Shown here: in pieces, positions 52,783-60,758 of the stretch
Layout: each line of letters opens with the position of its first letter
Position numbering within the stretch: position 1 is the stretch's first letter
Assembly (NCBI GenBank): GCA_043825615.1
Contig: JBDRRS010000012.1
Coordinates: 35,936 to 99,935, forward strand
Source of the DNA: JBDRMV01 sp043825615
Lineage (GTDB): Bacteria > CG03
Length of the DNA stretch: 64,000 nt
Direction of reading: 5' to 3'
Notes under the pieces: model-generated
Told to the model about the DNA's origin: nothing
The model's input: the letters and a program-made list of their open reading frames with translations, nothing else
The model's database searches: none
Translations under genes and position numbers: made by a program

Positions 52783-54042
52783 TTAAAACGAAACCTTCAG
52801 GTTGGCCGCAAGCTTTGCGATGGGGTCGTTCGGATTGGTTCCGCCGCCGGTCATCGCATCCCCCGGCATGAGTTGCGCCGCAACAATTTCAAGCGCCACA
52901 TTCTCCGACTGCTGCCATTTCACTTTGAGGTCAATTTCAGAACCCCAGTCGTCTTTCGCGCCGGAGGCGACTTCGCTTTCCGTAAATGTCAAATAATCCA
53001 GCGAAGCAGAAAGACGATTGCTGAAATCCGGGTCCCAGCCGAAACCAACTTTTATGATGTTCCTGTCCGTGATGCCGACATTGCCGAGTGAATTCGCCCA
53101 GATTTCGCCGTAGCGGAGGTCGGAACTGACGGATTCAAAATCCTCGTCCTTGTCCGCAGACACCTTGTCTCCGGAACCCGCAGCGGACTCTACCGAAACC
53201 TTAAGAGGTCCGCCAACGTTAAGACCCTCATAAGAAACGCCGATAATCAAAGCGTTCCCGCTGTGATTTACAGTCGCTGCTCCTGATTTATCAGGACCGG
53301 CATTCATTGCATACTCGGCTTTTGCTCTAAGACCTTCCACGGCAGGAATTTCGGCATTCGCTTTAATTCCTAAAATCCTGAGGTCGTCTCTGTCAACCTG
53401 CGTCTTTCCACCGCTTCTGTCAATTTTCTGATAAGCATAAGCGCCGAGGTCAACACCGCTCAGAAGTTTACCGCTTTTCAGAACGACGCCGGCCAAATCA
53501 ACGTCCGTACTTATAGCTGCGCCCGTCTCTGCAAGTTTGTAGTTGAGAAATGCCATGTCTATGGAACCAAAAGTTGCTTCCGCCTTCAAGCCGTCAACAG
53601 CGGCAATAGAAAGGTTGTCATCCTGTGTCGGGCCGTAATAAAGCGCAAGGTCGCCCTGCTCGCCGATAAACTGCCTTCCGAGCGTCACCTTTAAAATGTC
53701 AAGAAAATCGTCAAGCACAAGATAGGCATTTTTGATGTTAATCTGCCATTGCGCTGAACCGGCACTTTCCTCGGCAGTCCCATACCTTCTGTTGTTCTTG
53801 CTCAAAAGGATTTTTCCGGCAACACCCTCGGAAACGGGCGCGTCCAGACCCAGAAGCAGGCGGCTTCTTGTCTCACTCACGGCGTCGTCATTAGCACCTT
53901 TGTCGTAATCGGCATAGTCCGTAGAGTTGTTCAGAGAGATTTTCTGAACCTCCAGTGAACCGCTGACTTCCACTTTCCCGATCTCCGCATAGGAGAGAGT
54001 GGCAAGGAAAACCAGCGTAACAGCCACACCAAACATCTTCAT
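52783..54042 (-). CDS. Outer-membrane porin-like beta-barrel
   Basis: A 419-residue protein with a signal peptide (MKMFGVAVTLVFLATLSYA) and amphipathic beta-strands throughout (for example WQINIKNAYLVLDDFLDIL, VTLGRQFIGEQGDLALYYGP, KVGFGWDPDFSNRLSASLDY), ending in phenylalanine (LKVSF), as expected for barrels assembled by BamA. It probably forms a general or substrate-specific channel; a family name is uncertain. The ATG at 54042 has AAGGAGG five bases ahead; a GTG inside that site is not the start. A single-gene transcript with a strong promoter and ~75-base leader. Confidence 0.85.
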   Translation of the reverse strand: MKMFGVAVTLVFLATLSYAEIGKVEVSGSLEVQKISLNNSTDYADYDKGANDDAVSETRSRLLLGLDAPVSEGVAGKILLSKNNRRYGTAEESAGSAQWQINIKNAYLVLDDFLDILKVTLGRQFIGEQGDLALYYGPTQDDNLSIAAVDGLKAEATFGSIDMAFLNYKLAETGAAISTDVDLAGVVLKSGKLLSGVDLGAYAYQKIDRSGGKTQVDRDDLRILGIKANAEIPAVEGLRAKAEYAMNAGPDKSGAATVNHSGNALIIGVSYEGLNVGGPLKVSVESAAGSGDKVSADKDEDFESVSSDLRYGEIWANSLGNVGITDRNIIKVGFGWDPDFSNRLSASLDYLTFTESEVASGAKDDWGSEIDLKVKWQQSENVALEIVAAQLMPGDAMTGGGTNPNDPIAKLAANLKVSF

Positions 54043-54121
54043 GCGCACCTCCTTGAAAAAAAACTTTCCCTATTTCTTCCAATCGCTAAACACACAGACC
54101 TGCGTAAGTAAATATGTGGTA

Positions 54122-54150
54122 AGTATAGTCCGAAAAAGTTCAATCGTCAA
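54122..54150 (-). promoter_or_regulatory. Porin promoter
   Basis: Minus strand TTGACG (54150-54145), 17-base spacer, TATACT (54127-54122), five of six matches each. The transcript would begin near 54115 with a leader of about 75 bases. The rest of the 54151-54316 gap shows only weak hairpins. Confidence 0.75.
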
Positions 54151-54316
54151 GGGGTTATGCCGTATTTGTTAATAATGCCTGTTAACTTCTCCGACGGGAA
54201 AGGGGTATTTGCGCGGATTATCCGCACGCATTAAAAAACGTCATCCTGACCCGTAATCCGTGTCCCGCTTCCCCCTCATTGAGAACCCGCCGTGTGCGGA
54301 CGAAACAATCTACTGT

Positions 54317-54568
54317 TTATCTGTACTTGATTTTCATTCCGGCAATCGTAAGAGCCAGAATAAAAATCAGCGCATTCGTAATAATGACGGGCATATCTTT
54401 AATCAACAGCCCGTAAATAAACCAGAGGAACACACCTGCCGTGAAAACGCAGAACGTAAGGAGTGAAATATCTTTTACGCTTTTTGTCCGGTAAATCTTT
54501 ATAACCTGCGGCAGGAACGATACCGTGCACAGAATCCCCGCGCACGCCCCGACGATTACTGTCGTCAT
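54317..54568 (-). CDS. SemiSWEET-type transporter (PQ-loop)
   Basis: An 83-residue protein with three membrane helices. The first holds GILCTVSFLPQVIKIYRTKS, the PQ-loop motif (P-Q) of SemiSWEETs; the second LTFCVFTAGVFLWFIYGLLI; the third ITNALIFILALTIAGMKI with the conserved asparagine. Two copies make one sugar uniporter. No operon partner: the neighbours are a porin and a small secreted protein with its own promoter. SemiSWEET is secure; the sugar is unknown. Confidence 0.92.
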   Translation of the reverse strand: MTTVIVGACAGILCTVSFLPQVIKIYRTKSVKDISLLTFCVFTAGVFLWFIYGLLIKDMPVIITNALIFILALTIAGMKIKYR

Positions 54569-54676
54569 AATTTTATTTGTATCATTTTAATAATCCTCTT
54601 ACAAGTCATCGGGAATACCGCCGTATTTACGGGGTACTGCCAACGTGATACAGGTATGAGTTACAGTTTGCGGTTA

Positions 54677-55273
54677 TTAGTCGGCGGAGTCGGGCGGACA
54701 GAAAACGCCTTCCTTGCTCATTATCAAAGCGGGTTCCTCATTTCCCGGGCCGCCGCCGCTGTTCATATGCATGACCTTAACCGTAAAACGGTCAAGGCCG
54801 GATTCGGCGCCCGGAACATATCCGCAGACAAAGGAAGAGTCAATCGTCTTTGTTTCCCCTTTTCCGACTTCCACATCTATGACCAGCGGGGACATCAGGG
54901 CAACTCCGCTGGAACCGTCGCTGAGAAGGCAGCAGCATTCCGTCCTGACCCTGATTTTGGCTTTGGCCCTGGGACCTGAATTTCTGACAGTCACAGTTAT
55001 CGGCACCTTCGCGCCGAAGAAATACAGAGGATATTCTCCCCAGTATTCAGGAGGATAAACCTTGTTTTCTTTTATAACACGTCCATAGTAATGGTAAAAA
55101 ACGCCTGAAGCGTTGGTAATAGTCGTGCCGGATGAGCCGGAAAATTGAATATCAACATCAAGCATCTGCCTTTCCCCGTAATGGTTCCCTCCTTTGGCAA
55201 CGGATTGGGAAACTGAGTTTACGGAAAAATAAATAAAAAGAACTGCGACCGAAAAAACAATTTTCTTAAACAT
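54677..55273 (-). CDS. Small secreted protein of unknown function
   Basis: A 198-residue protein starting at ATG 55273 behind GGAGG, with a signal peptide (FKKIVFSVAVLFIYFSVNSV). The mature part is beta-rich: VPITVTVRNSGPRAKAKIRV and VEVGKGETKTIDSSFVCG look like one CARDB/Ig-like domain. An ECCC cluster near residue 110 and two further cysteines could form disulfides or bind metal. Longer reading starts upstream run into a MITE-like repeat and are not genuine. I do not recognise a family. Confidence 0.7.
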   Translation of the reverse strand: MFKKIVFSVAVLFIYFSVNSVSQSVAKGGNHYGERQMLDVDIQFSGSSGTTITNASGVFYHYYGRVIKENKVYPPEYWGEYPLYFFGAKVPITVTVRNSGPRAKAKIRVRTECCCLLSDGSSGVALMSPLVIDVEVGKGETKTIDSSFVCGYVPGAESGLDRFTVKVMHMNSGGGPGNEEPALIMSKEGVFCPPDSAD

Positions 55274-55310
55274 AATTAACCTCCATATTTCACTGCATTC
55301 TGTTGCTTTA

Positions 55311-55339
55311 ATTATACTCCGATAATTGCGATTTGACAA
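55311..55339 (-). promoter_or_regulatory. Promoter of small secreted protein gene
   Basis: Minus strand TTGTCA (55339-55334), 17-base spacer, TATAAT (55316-55311): five and six matches. It predicts a leader of about 30 bases with GGAGG before the ATG at 55273. Confidence 0.78.
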
Positions 55340-55361
55340 GTGGCATTGGGAGATATAGCGA

Positions 55362-55455
55362 GCATTATTCATACCTGTCATTGCGAGACCCGAAGGGGCG
55401 TGGCAATCTCGAGATTGCTTCGTCGTCCGCCTCAGGTGGACTACTCGCAATGACA
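55362..55455. mobile_element. MITE-like palindromic element, copy 2 (right end missing)
   Basis: It shares gcattattcatac, tgtcattgcga, the palindrome gcaatctcgagattgc (55403-55418) and tcgcaatgaca (55445-55455) with the copy at 52.5 kb. The 15-base hairpin tccgcctcaggtgga is inserted at 55426-55440, and the right terminal repeat is absent. A half-copy of the GGGGACGGTTCC motif follows at 55474-55485. Confidence 0.72.
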
Positions 55456-55489
55456 AAGGGAATTGGGGGAATTGGGGACGGTTCCTAAA

Positions 55490-57013
55490 TTATGGGTTAT
55501 CGGGTGCGGGTTGTTTTATGAATTCTTTTTTCAGGGGGGCAAGCCATTCAAGCGTTGAATACGGGCCCTTCCTGCCCCACAACGCTCTTGAAAGGTCGTT
55601 TACGAAAACGCCTTTGGCTTTCATTACTTTTTTCGCTTCCCGGATTCTCCGTCCGAACTCCTGCGGAGCGGGGGGGTCTTCCGTGAACTGATGGACGGGG
55701 AAATCCACCTGGTTCCCGACGACGAAATTGACGCCCCTCGCATCATATTCCCGCCACTGCCTGATAAGACGTTCGAACTGTCTCCCGTCGCACTCGTAAA
55801 GCATCACCGTCTGGAAATCCGCCCCCGCATCCTGAAACATCACGGGGTCCTGACCGTGCTGGTGGCCCATCTGCCAGGAAAGGAGAAAAATCCACAGGGG
55901 TTTGTCGCTCTTCACTTCCTCCCTGACCCTCACGAGAATTTCCGACGTTTTGTGTGCGCGCCACCAGTTCCACAAATCCATAAGTTTATAATTTTTGTCC
56001 CTGTAAATTTCCCTGCCGAGATAGAGCATCCTGTCTTCCTTCGTCCCGAGGTTCTCCGGAAACTCAATCTGCATTTCCGACAGAAAATCGTCAACAAGTT
56101 CCAGCCCGCCCTGAACGGGTCTTATGTAATCCAGACCTATAAAATCCACGTCGGAAACGTCTATGCGGCGGGCGGCTTTTATTATGTCCCTGAGGCGTTT
56201 CTCATCCCCTATTGAAATACCGCGCCTTGTTTTCAGCGCATCATCCCGGATGCTGTAATCAATCCCGTATCTGTATCCCAGCCCGGAATCCCTCGAACCT
56301 ATGATAATATACGATGCAATCCACGCCCCGATGCGTATTTTACGGGCTCTCGCCTCGTCGCACATTTTATCCAGAAACGCCATATTATTTTTTATCCAGG
56401 GAAAATCAGGCGGCAAAGATTTCCCGTAAAAAGCGGTCTGCCCCGCAAGATAAAGCAAAGTGTTCGCGCCAGTAAATTCAACCCAGTCAAAAATTCCCTT
56501 CCACGATTTCACCTCGCCCGAAGGAACCGGTATCTTTATCTTATCCAGCGGTTTCGTGTTCTCCCATGTAACCGCATTTAACGGAAAGGTCACCTGGCCC
56601 GGCTCTCTTCCGGTAACCGCAAAAGTCAACGGCAAAAATCTTCTTCTTTCTTTCCCGTCGGGATGAAAAACCCGCGCCTCATAAAAACCCTTTTCCGCGT
56701 TCCACGGAATGGGAAATTTTGCGGACGATTTATCCCCGCCGGACAAAAAATCATACACGATGCGGTCGCCGATGCCCTTTACCGGTTTATCCTTCCTGAA
56801 AACAACGAGTTTATATTCGCCGGAAAGTTTTTCCTTTATTTCAAACTCCGCAATATGGTAGCGGAGATAATAACTCCTGTCCGAGTAAATTCTCGCCCTG
56901 CCCGAAAAAATCAGCCCGTACAGACAGAGAAAAACAATAAAAGGAACCAGAAATAACCATTTTTTTATTGCCGCGACGAGCCGCTGAAAGAAATGCCGGT
57001 TACTTTTCAACAA
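55490..57013 (-). CDS. Membrane-anchored TIM-barrel protein, GHL10-like
   Basis: A 507-residue protein with one N-terminal membrane helix (WLFLVPFIVFLCLYGLIFSG, ~19-38), so probably anchored and periplasmic. Residues ~40-150 form a beta domain, and ~165-480 a barrel with MAFLDKMCDEARARKIRIGA, DVDFIGLDYIRPVQGGLELV and IFLLSWQMGHQHGQDPVMFQ, like the hypothetical glycosidase families GHL10/DUF4434. Possible catalytic acids are in FIGLDYIR and MLYECDG. The start is TTG at 57013 (no ATG exists before the helix) and overlaps the dtd end by 14 bases. The enzymatic role is unproven. Confidence 0.65.
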   Translation of the reverse strand: MLKSNRHFFQRLVAAIKKWLFLVPFIVFLCLYGLIFSGRARIYSDRSYYLRYHIAEFEIKEKLSGEYKLVVFRKDKPVKGIGDRIVYDFLSGGDKSSAKFPIPWNAEKGFYEARVFHPDGKERRRFLPLTFAVTGREPGQVTFPLNAVTWENTKPLDKIKIPVPSGEVKSWKGIFDWVEFTGANTLLYLAGQTAFYGKSLPPDFPWIKNNMAFLDKMCDEARARKIRIGAWIASYIIIGSRDSGLGYRYGIDYSIRDDALKTRRGISIGDEKRLRDIIKAARRIDVSDVDFIGLDYIRPVQGGLELVDDFLSEMQIEFPENLGTKEDRMLYLGREIYRDKNYKLMDLWNWWRAHKTSEILVRVREEVKSDKPLWIFLLSWQMGHQHGQDPVMFQDAGADFQTVMLYECDGRQFERLIRQWREYDARGVNFVVGNQVDFPVHQFTEDPPAPQEFGRRIREAKKVMKAKGVFVNDLSRALWGRKGPYSTLEWLAPLKKEFIKQPAPDNP

Positions 57014-57443
57014 TTAGCGTCACCGGACCTTCGTTTACTATGCTGACTTCCTGCGCGGCGCCGAACCAGCCCTGCTGCGTTTTTATACGCTTTGAAATTA
57101 CTTCACTGAATTTCTCAAATAAAGAAGCTGCGGAATCCGCCGCCGCCGCGTCCGCAAAGTCGGGGCGGCGTCCCTTCTTTGTGAGACCGTAGAGCGTAAA
57201 CTGCGGGACGAGGAGCACCTCGTAATTTTTGTCGCGGACTGACAGGGAAAAATCCGAGTTGCCCGCTTCAGTTGGAAAAACCCTCAAGTTTAAAATTTTT
57301 TCAATCATATATTCTATTTTGTCTTCCGTATCCGTTTTTGAGAAACCGAGCAGAACCGCAAGACCTTTCCCTATTGCCCTGACCTCGTCCGTTGCGGTAT
57401 TTTTTACCGAACCGGAACTGACTCTCTGAAGAACCGCCTTCAT
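57000..57443 (-). CDS. dtd: D-aminoacyl-tRNA deacylase
   Basis: A 147-residue DTD. MKAVLQRVSSGSV, IGKGLAVLLGF, KILNLRVFPTEAG and NEGPVTLIVEK (the cross-subunit Gly-cisPro motif) are present. The usual SQFTL is PQFTLYG, a change at the active-site strand. It removes D-amino acids (and glycine) from mischarged tRNA. The ATG at 57443 overlaps the SLOG gene stop (ATGA); a longer frame from 57506 lacks family similarity. It fits functionally with alaS and tRNA-Arg upstream. Confidence 0.92.
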   Translation of the reverse strand: MKAVLQRVSSGSVKNTATDEVRAIGKGLAVLLGFSKTDTEDKIEYMIEKILNLRVFPTEAGNSDFSLSVRDKNYEVLLVPQFTLYGLTKKGRRPDFADAAAADSAASLFEKFSEVISKRIKTQQGWFGAAQEVSIVNEGPVTLIVEK

Positions 57444-57895
57444 CCCTCTATCTCCCCGACGGCTTCCTCCGCCGTCTGCACTTTTATGATGCCGGGTATA
57501 TTCCACGACGTTTTCAGCGAAATAACTTTTTTTCCTATGGAAAGAGCCATGCCTATTTCCGATAAAGTCCCGTATTTCCCGTCCACAGCGACCAGAACGT
57601 CCGCCGTCCTCACGAGGACGGCATTTCTCGCGTGGGACATTGCGGTGACGACCGGAATCCGTATATAAGGGTTAGCGTCTTCGGAAAATTTCCCCGGTAA
57701 AATACCTATCGTTATGCCTCCCGCCTTATATGCCCCTTCGCAGACCCCTCTCATAACCCCGCCGAGACCGCCGCAGACGACCATATAGCCCTTCTTTGCC
57801 AGCAGAGAGCCAAGATGCCTGCTCGTCTCATAAACCTCCCTGCCGCAGGATGAGCCGCCGATCACGCCCACAATTTTTACTTTTTTCTTTTTCAT
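57440..57895 (-). CDS. TIGR00725 family SLOG/LOG-like nucleotide-binding protein
   Basis: A 151-residue Rossmann protein: VKIVGVIGGSSCGREVYETS, YMVVCGGLGGVMRGVCEGAY and the later ADVLVAVDGKYGTLSEIGMA are the SLOG (LOG/DprA-like) motifs. TIGR00725 proteins are related to lysine-decarboxylase-like cytokinin hydrolases, but the GG-x-GT-x-x-E motif is changed to GKYGTLSE. They probably bind nucleotides or cleave N-glycosidic bonds; the substrate is unknown. It precedes dtd with a four-base overlap. Confidence 0.88.
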   Translation of the reverse strand: MKKKKVKIVGVIGGSSCGREVYETSRHLGSLLAKKGYMVVCGGLGGVMRGVCEGAYKAGGITIGILPGKFSEDANPYIRIPVVTAMSHARNAVLVRTADVLVAVDGKYGTLSEIGMALSIGKKVISLKTSWNIPGIIKVQTAEEAVGEIEG

Positions 57896-57908
57896 TTTTA
57901 TTCCTTTT

Positions 57909-57982
57909 TGTGCCTGGAGAGATTCGAACTCTCACTCTTTGGCTTCGGAGGCCAATGCTTTATCCAGTTAAGCCACAGGCAC
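57909..57982 (-). tRNA. tRNA-Arg (anticodon CCG)
   Basis: Seventy-four bases on the minus strand fold as a tRNA: acceptor GTGCCTG/CAGGCAC, D-stem GCTT/AAGC, anticodon arm TTGGC-CTCCGAA-GCCAA with anticodon CCG, T-arm GAGAG-TTCGAAT-CTCTC and discriminator A. It reads CGG arginine codons. CCA is not encoded. It lies 36 bases after alaS and may be cotranscribed with it. Confidence 0.95.
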
Positions 57983-58018
57983 GTCAGGCCCGGCATCCCG
58001 CAAGGGGATGCTTCGCTA

Positions 58019-60586
58019 TCAGATGTCAGGCAGAACACCGGTGATTATTTCTTTTAGTTTTTCGGGGATAAATTCTTTGCTTTCCCCGCCGCCGCGTGCG
58101 AATCCCGGAGAGCCCCCGGCTTTTGTATTCGTTTTTTTGGCAATTTCTTTCACAATGGCGCCGGCGGAAACATTCTTTCCGGTGAATTCCTTTGAAACCT
58201 TGCAAACGTATGAGACCCTGTTTTTCTCCCCGCTCCACACAAAAGCGACGCCTTTAACGCCTGTTAAAATCCGGTCGGCTGCCTCTGATATTTCTCCGTC
58301 CGCACGGTAAATAACGACCGGTATATTTTTTATATTGTCCGTGCTCTTCTTTATTTCGCCGGAAGTTATATCAACGGACGCTTTTTTATTTTTGCCGTCC
58401 AAGAGCAGTTTCTCTACTTTCTTCTCCACGCCCTGAACATCCGTTTTAAGTCGTTCCGAGATGCGGCTCAGGAGAGCTTCATTTTCCGCAAGCTCTTTCA
58501 GCACTCCGAAACCGGTCACCGCCTCTATTCTCCGTATGCCCTGCGCAACGGCTTTCTGGGCGGTGATTTTAAAGAGCCCTATTCTGCCTGTCCGTGAAAC
58601 GTGGCAGCCACCGCAGAACTCGGCGCTTACCGCCTTGTCCGGATTATCACTGCCGACCGTCACTATCCTGACGACCTCGCCGTATTTTTCCTCAAAAAAA
58701 TGAAGCGCTTTCAGTTTTTTAGCCGCCGTAGCGCTGTATTCTTTTTTGTAAACATCTCTGTCGTCAAGGATTATTTTGTTTACGATTTCCGAGACCTTAT
58801 CCAGTTCCTCGTCTTCTATCTTTCTTGATACGGTAAAATCAAACCTCAGGGCATCCGGCGTAACGGCGCTTCCCGCCTGTCGGACTTCCGCACCTATAAC
58901 GCTCCTTAACGCCGTCTGAAGAAGATGGGTGGCGGTGTGATTCCTCTCAATTGCCGACCTTCTCTCTTTATCCACCGAGCACGAGACATCATCTCCGAAA
59001 GATGCCGAACCTTTTAAAACCTTGAGCCTGTGAAAAACCGTACCTGAAACGACGTAAACATCCACAACCTCCGCTTCAAAATCATCGCCGGAAATCCTGC
59101 CCGTGTCATTTAACTGCCCGCCAGAAGAAGCGTAAAAAGGCGTTTCGGATAAAACCACTTCGCATTCGGCGCCTTTTTTAACGGAGCCCGTCTTCTTTTC
59201 GTCTTCAAGTATTAAAAGAATCTTTGACCGCAGGTTTAAGGAGTCGTAGCCCCTGAAAGGCGTGAGACCCGCATCCGCCGACGCTGATTTCAGATATTTT
59301 TCATCCACGACGCCGCTCCCCGTCCACGATGTCTTGGACATCTCTTTTTCTTTTTCAAGCAGTTCTCCAAAACCCTTTTCGTCAATTGATAATTTATATG
59401 AGGCGGCAATGTCTTTCAGAAGTTCAATGGGAAAACCGTAGGTCGCATACATTTCAAAACAGAGAGCCGCCGGAATGATGTCTTTGCTCCTGAGTTCTTT
59501 CAGAGCGCTCTTCAGGATTTCCATTCCGGTTTCAAGAGATTTTTTAAACCGCTCCTCTTCGTTTTTAAGTGTGAGCGATATTCCCGCTGAATCCGGGACG
59601 AGAGCGGGATAAACGTCTCCGAAAATATCAAAGACAATCGTCATGAGTTTTGTAAGAGAGTGTTTGAAACCGATTTTGTCCGCCGAAACGAGCGCCCTTC
59701 TTATCAGCCGTCTGAGGACATAGCCGCGGCCGGTGTTCGACGGGGAAACCCCGTCGCCTATGATAAATGCGCTTGCCCTTACATGGTCGGCGAGACGCCT
59801 GATATGCGCTAAATCGCGGGTTTTGCAGGATGCTTCAATCCGGTCAACGAGCGGTTGCAGGACATCCGTTTCGTAAGTTGATTTCAAACCGTTCAGAACC
59901 ATCAGCAGCCGTTCGAAACCCATGCCCGTATCTATATTTTTCTGCGCGAGATGACTCAACCCGCCGGAGGCGTTCCTGTCAAACTCCGTAAAAACAAGGT
60001 TCCAGACCTCAATCCATCTGTCGCAGCTGCAACCGACGGAGCAGTTTTTTTTGCCGCAGCCGGTTCCCTCCCCCATATCGTATATGATTTCCGAGCAGTA
60101 CCCGCAGGGGCCTGTTTCAGCCATCGCCCAGAAATTATCCTCGTCGCCCAGTTTTACAATCCTGCCGGCGGGGATGATTTTTTTCCAGATTTCAAACGCT
60201 TCTTTATCCTTGCGGTGAACCGTCGCGTAAAGCCGCGAAATATCCATTTTGAGGTCTTTTGTCAGAAATTCCCACGCGAGTTGAATCGCCTCTTCCTTAA
60301 AATATCCCCCCGCCGAAAAATTTCCCAGCATTTCAAAAAACGTAAGATGCCGCATTGTTCTGCCGACATTATCTATATCCGAAGTCCTGAGACACTTCTG
60401 TATGGAGACCGCTTTCGGGGGCTTCATTTTGACAATGCCGAGAAACATATCCTTAAACTGCACCATTCCTGCCGTCGTGAAAAGAAGAGTGGGGTCGGCT
60501 GGGACGAGAGGTATGGACGGGTACTGCCGGTGTCCCTTTTTCTCAAAGAAGCCGAAGAAAATTTTTCTTAATTCCGCATGTGTCAT
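58019..60586 (-). CDS. alaS: Alanyl-tRNA synthetase
   Basis: An 855-residue class II synthetase. FFEKKGHRQYPSIPLVP and MVQFKDMFLG open the catalytic core; DIDNVGRTMRHLTFFEMLGN (motif 2 region) and NTGRGYVLRRLIRRAL (motif 3) follow. The editing domain has NHTATHLLQTALR and CGGCHVSRTG zinc ligands; the C-terminal C-Ala domain ends with AGGSPGFARGGG. Length is close to the usual ~875. It attaches alanine to tRNA-Ala. It has its own promoter at 60.63 kb. Confidence 0.96.
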   Translation of the reverse strand: MTHAELRKIFFGFFEKKGHRQYPSIPLVPADPTLLFTTAGMVQFKDMFLGIVKMKPPKAVSIQKCLRTSDIDNVGRTMRHLTFFEMLGNFSAGGYFKEEAIQLAWEFLTKDLKMDISRLYATVHRKDKEAFEIWKKIIPAGRIVKLGDEDNFWAMAETGPCGYCSEIIYDMGEGTGCGKKNCSVGCSCDRWIEVWNLVFTEFDRNASGGLSHLAQKNIDTGMGFERLLMVLNGLKSTYETDVLQPLVDRIEASCKTRDLAHIRRLADHVRASAFIIGDGVSPSNTGRGYVLRRLIRRALVSADKIGFKHSLTKLMTIVFDIFGDVYPALVPDSAGISLTLKNEEERFKKSLETGMEILKSALKELRSKDIIPAALCFEMYATYGFPIELLKDIAASYKLSIDEKGFGELLEKEKEMSKTSWTGSGVVDEKYLKSASADAGLTPFRGYDSLNLRSKILLILEDEKKTGSVKKGAECEVVLSETPFYASSGGQLNDTGRISGDDFEAEVVDVYVVSGTVFHRLKVLKGSASFGDDVSCSVDKERRSAIERNHTATHLLQTALRSVIGAEVRQAGSAVTPDALRFDFTVSRKIEDEELDKVSEIVNKIILDDRDVYKKEYSATAAKKLKALHFFEEKYGEVVRIVTVGSDNPDKAVSAEFCGGCHVSRTGRIGLFKITAQKAVAQGIRRIEAVTGFGVLKELAENEALLSRISERLKTDVQGVEKKVEKLLLDGKNKKASVDITSGEIKKSTDNIKNIPVVIYRADGEISEAADRILTGVKGVAFVWSGEKNRVSYVCKVSKEFTGKNVSAGAIVKEIAKKTNTKAGGSPGFARGGGESKEFIPEKLKEIITGVLPDI

Positions 60587-60621
60587 AAAAAAACTACCTT
60601 TAAAGGTTTTTCTTTGGTCTG

Positions 60622-60650
60622 ATTATAAAATAAAAATAACACATAAGCAA
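60622..60650 (-). promoter_or_regulatory. alaS promoter
   Basis: Minus strand TTGCTT (60650-60645), 17-base spacer, TATAAT (60627-60622). The leader of ~30 bases includes a perfect 12-base palindrome acctttaaaggt (60596-60607) overlapping the AAGGT ribosome-binding site, which may modulate translation. Confidence 0.75.
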
Positions 60651-60758
60651 CCCGCGAAATTAAGTGTTGTTACACATTTCCGACGTCAGTAGTGTTTGGG
60701 TAAAACAGGGACAGATAATTTTTTGACCGGGTTTAAAAAATCGGCAAAAAGCGGATAT

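Noticed and set aside
55274..55456. Extended start of the small secreted protein
   Set aside because: The extra 61 codons lie in the promoter and a MITE-like repeat; the ATG at 55273 has a good SD and begins a signal peptide.
60660..60758. Regulatory RNA in the gap between the PorV-TPR gene and alaS
   Set aside because: Apart from the alaS promoter I saw only AT-rich sequence without convincing stems.
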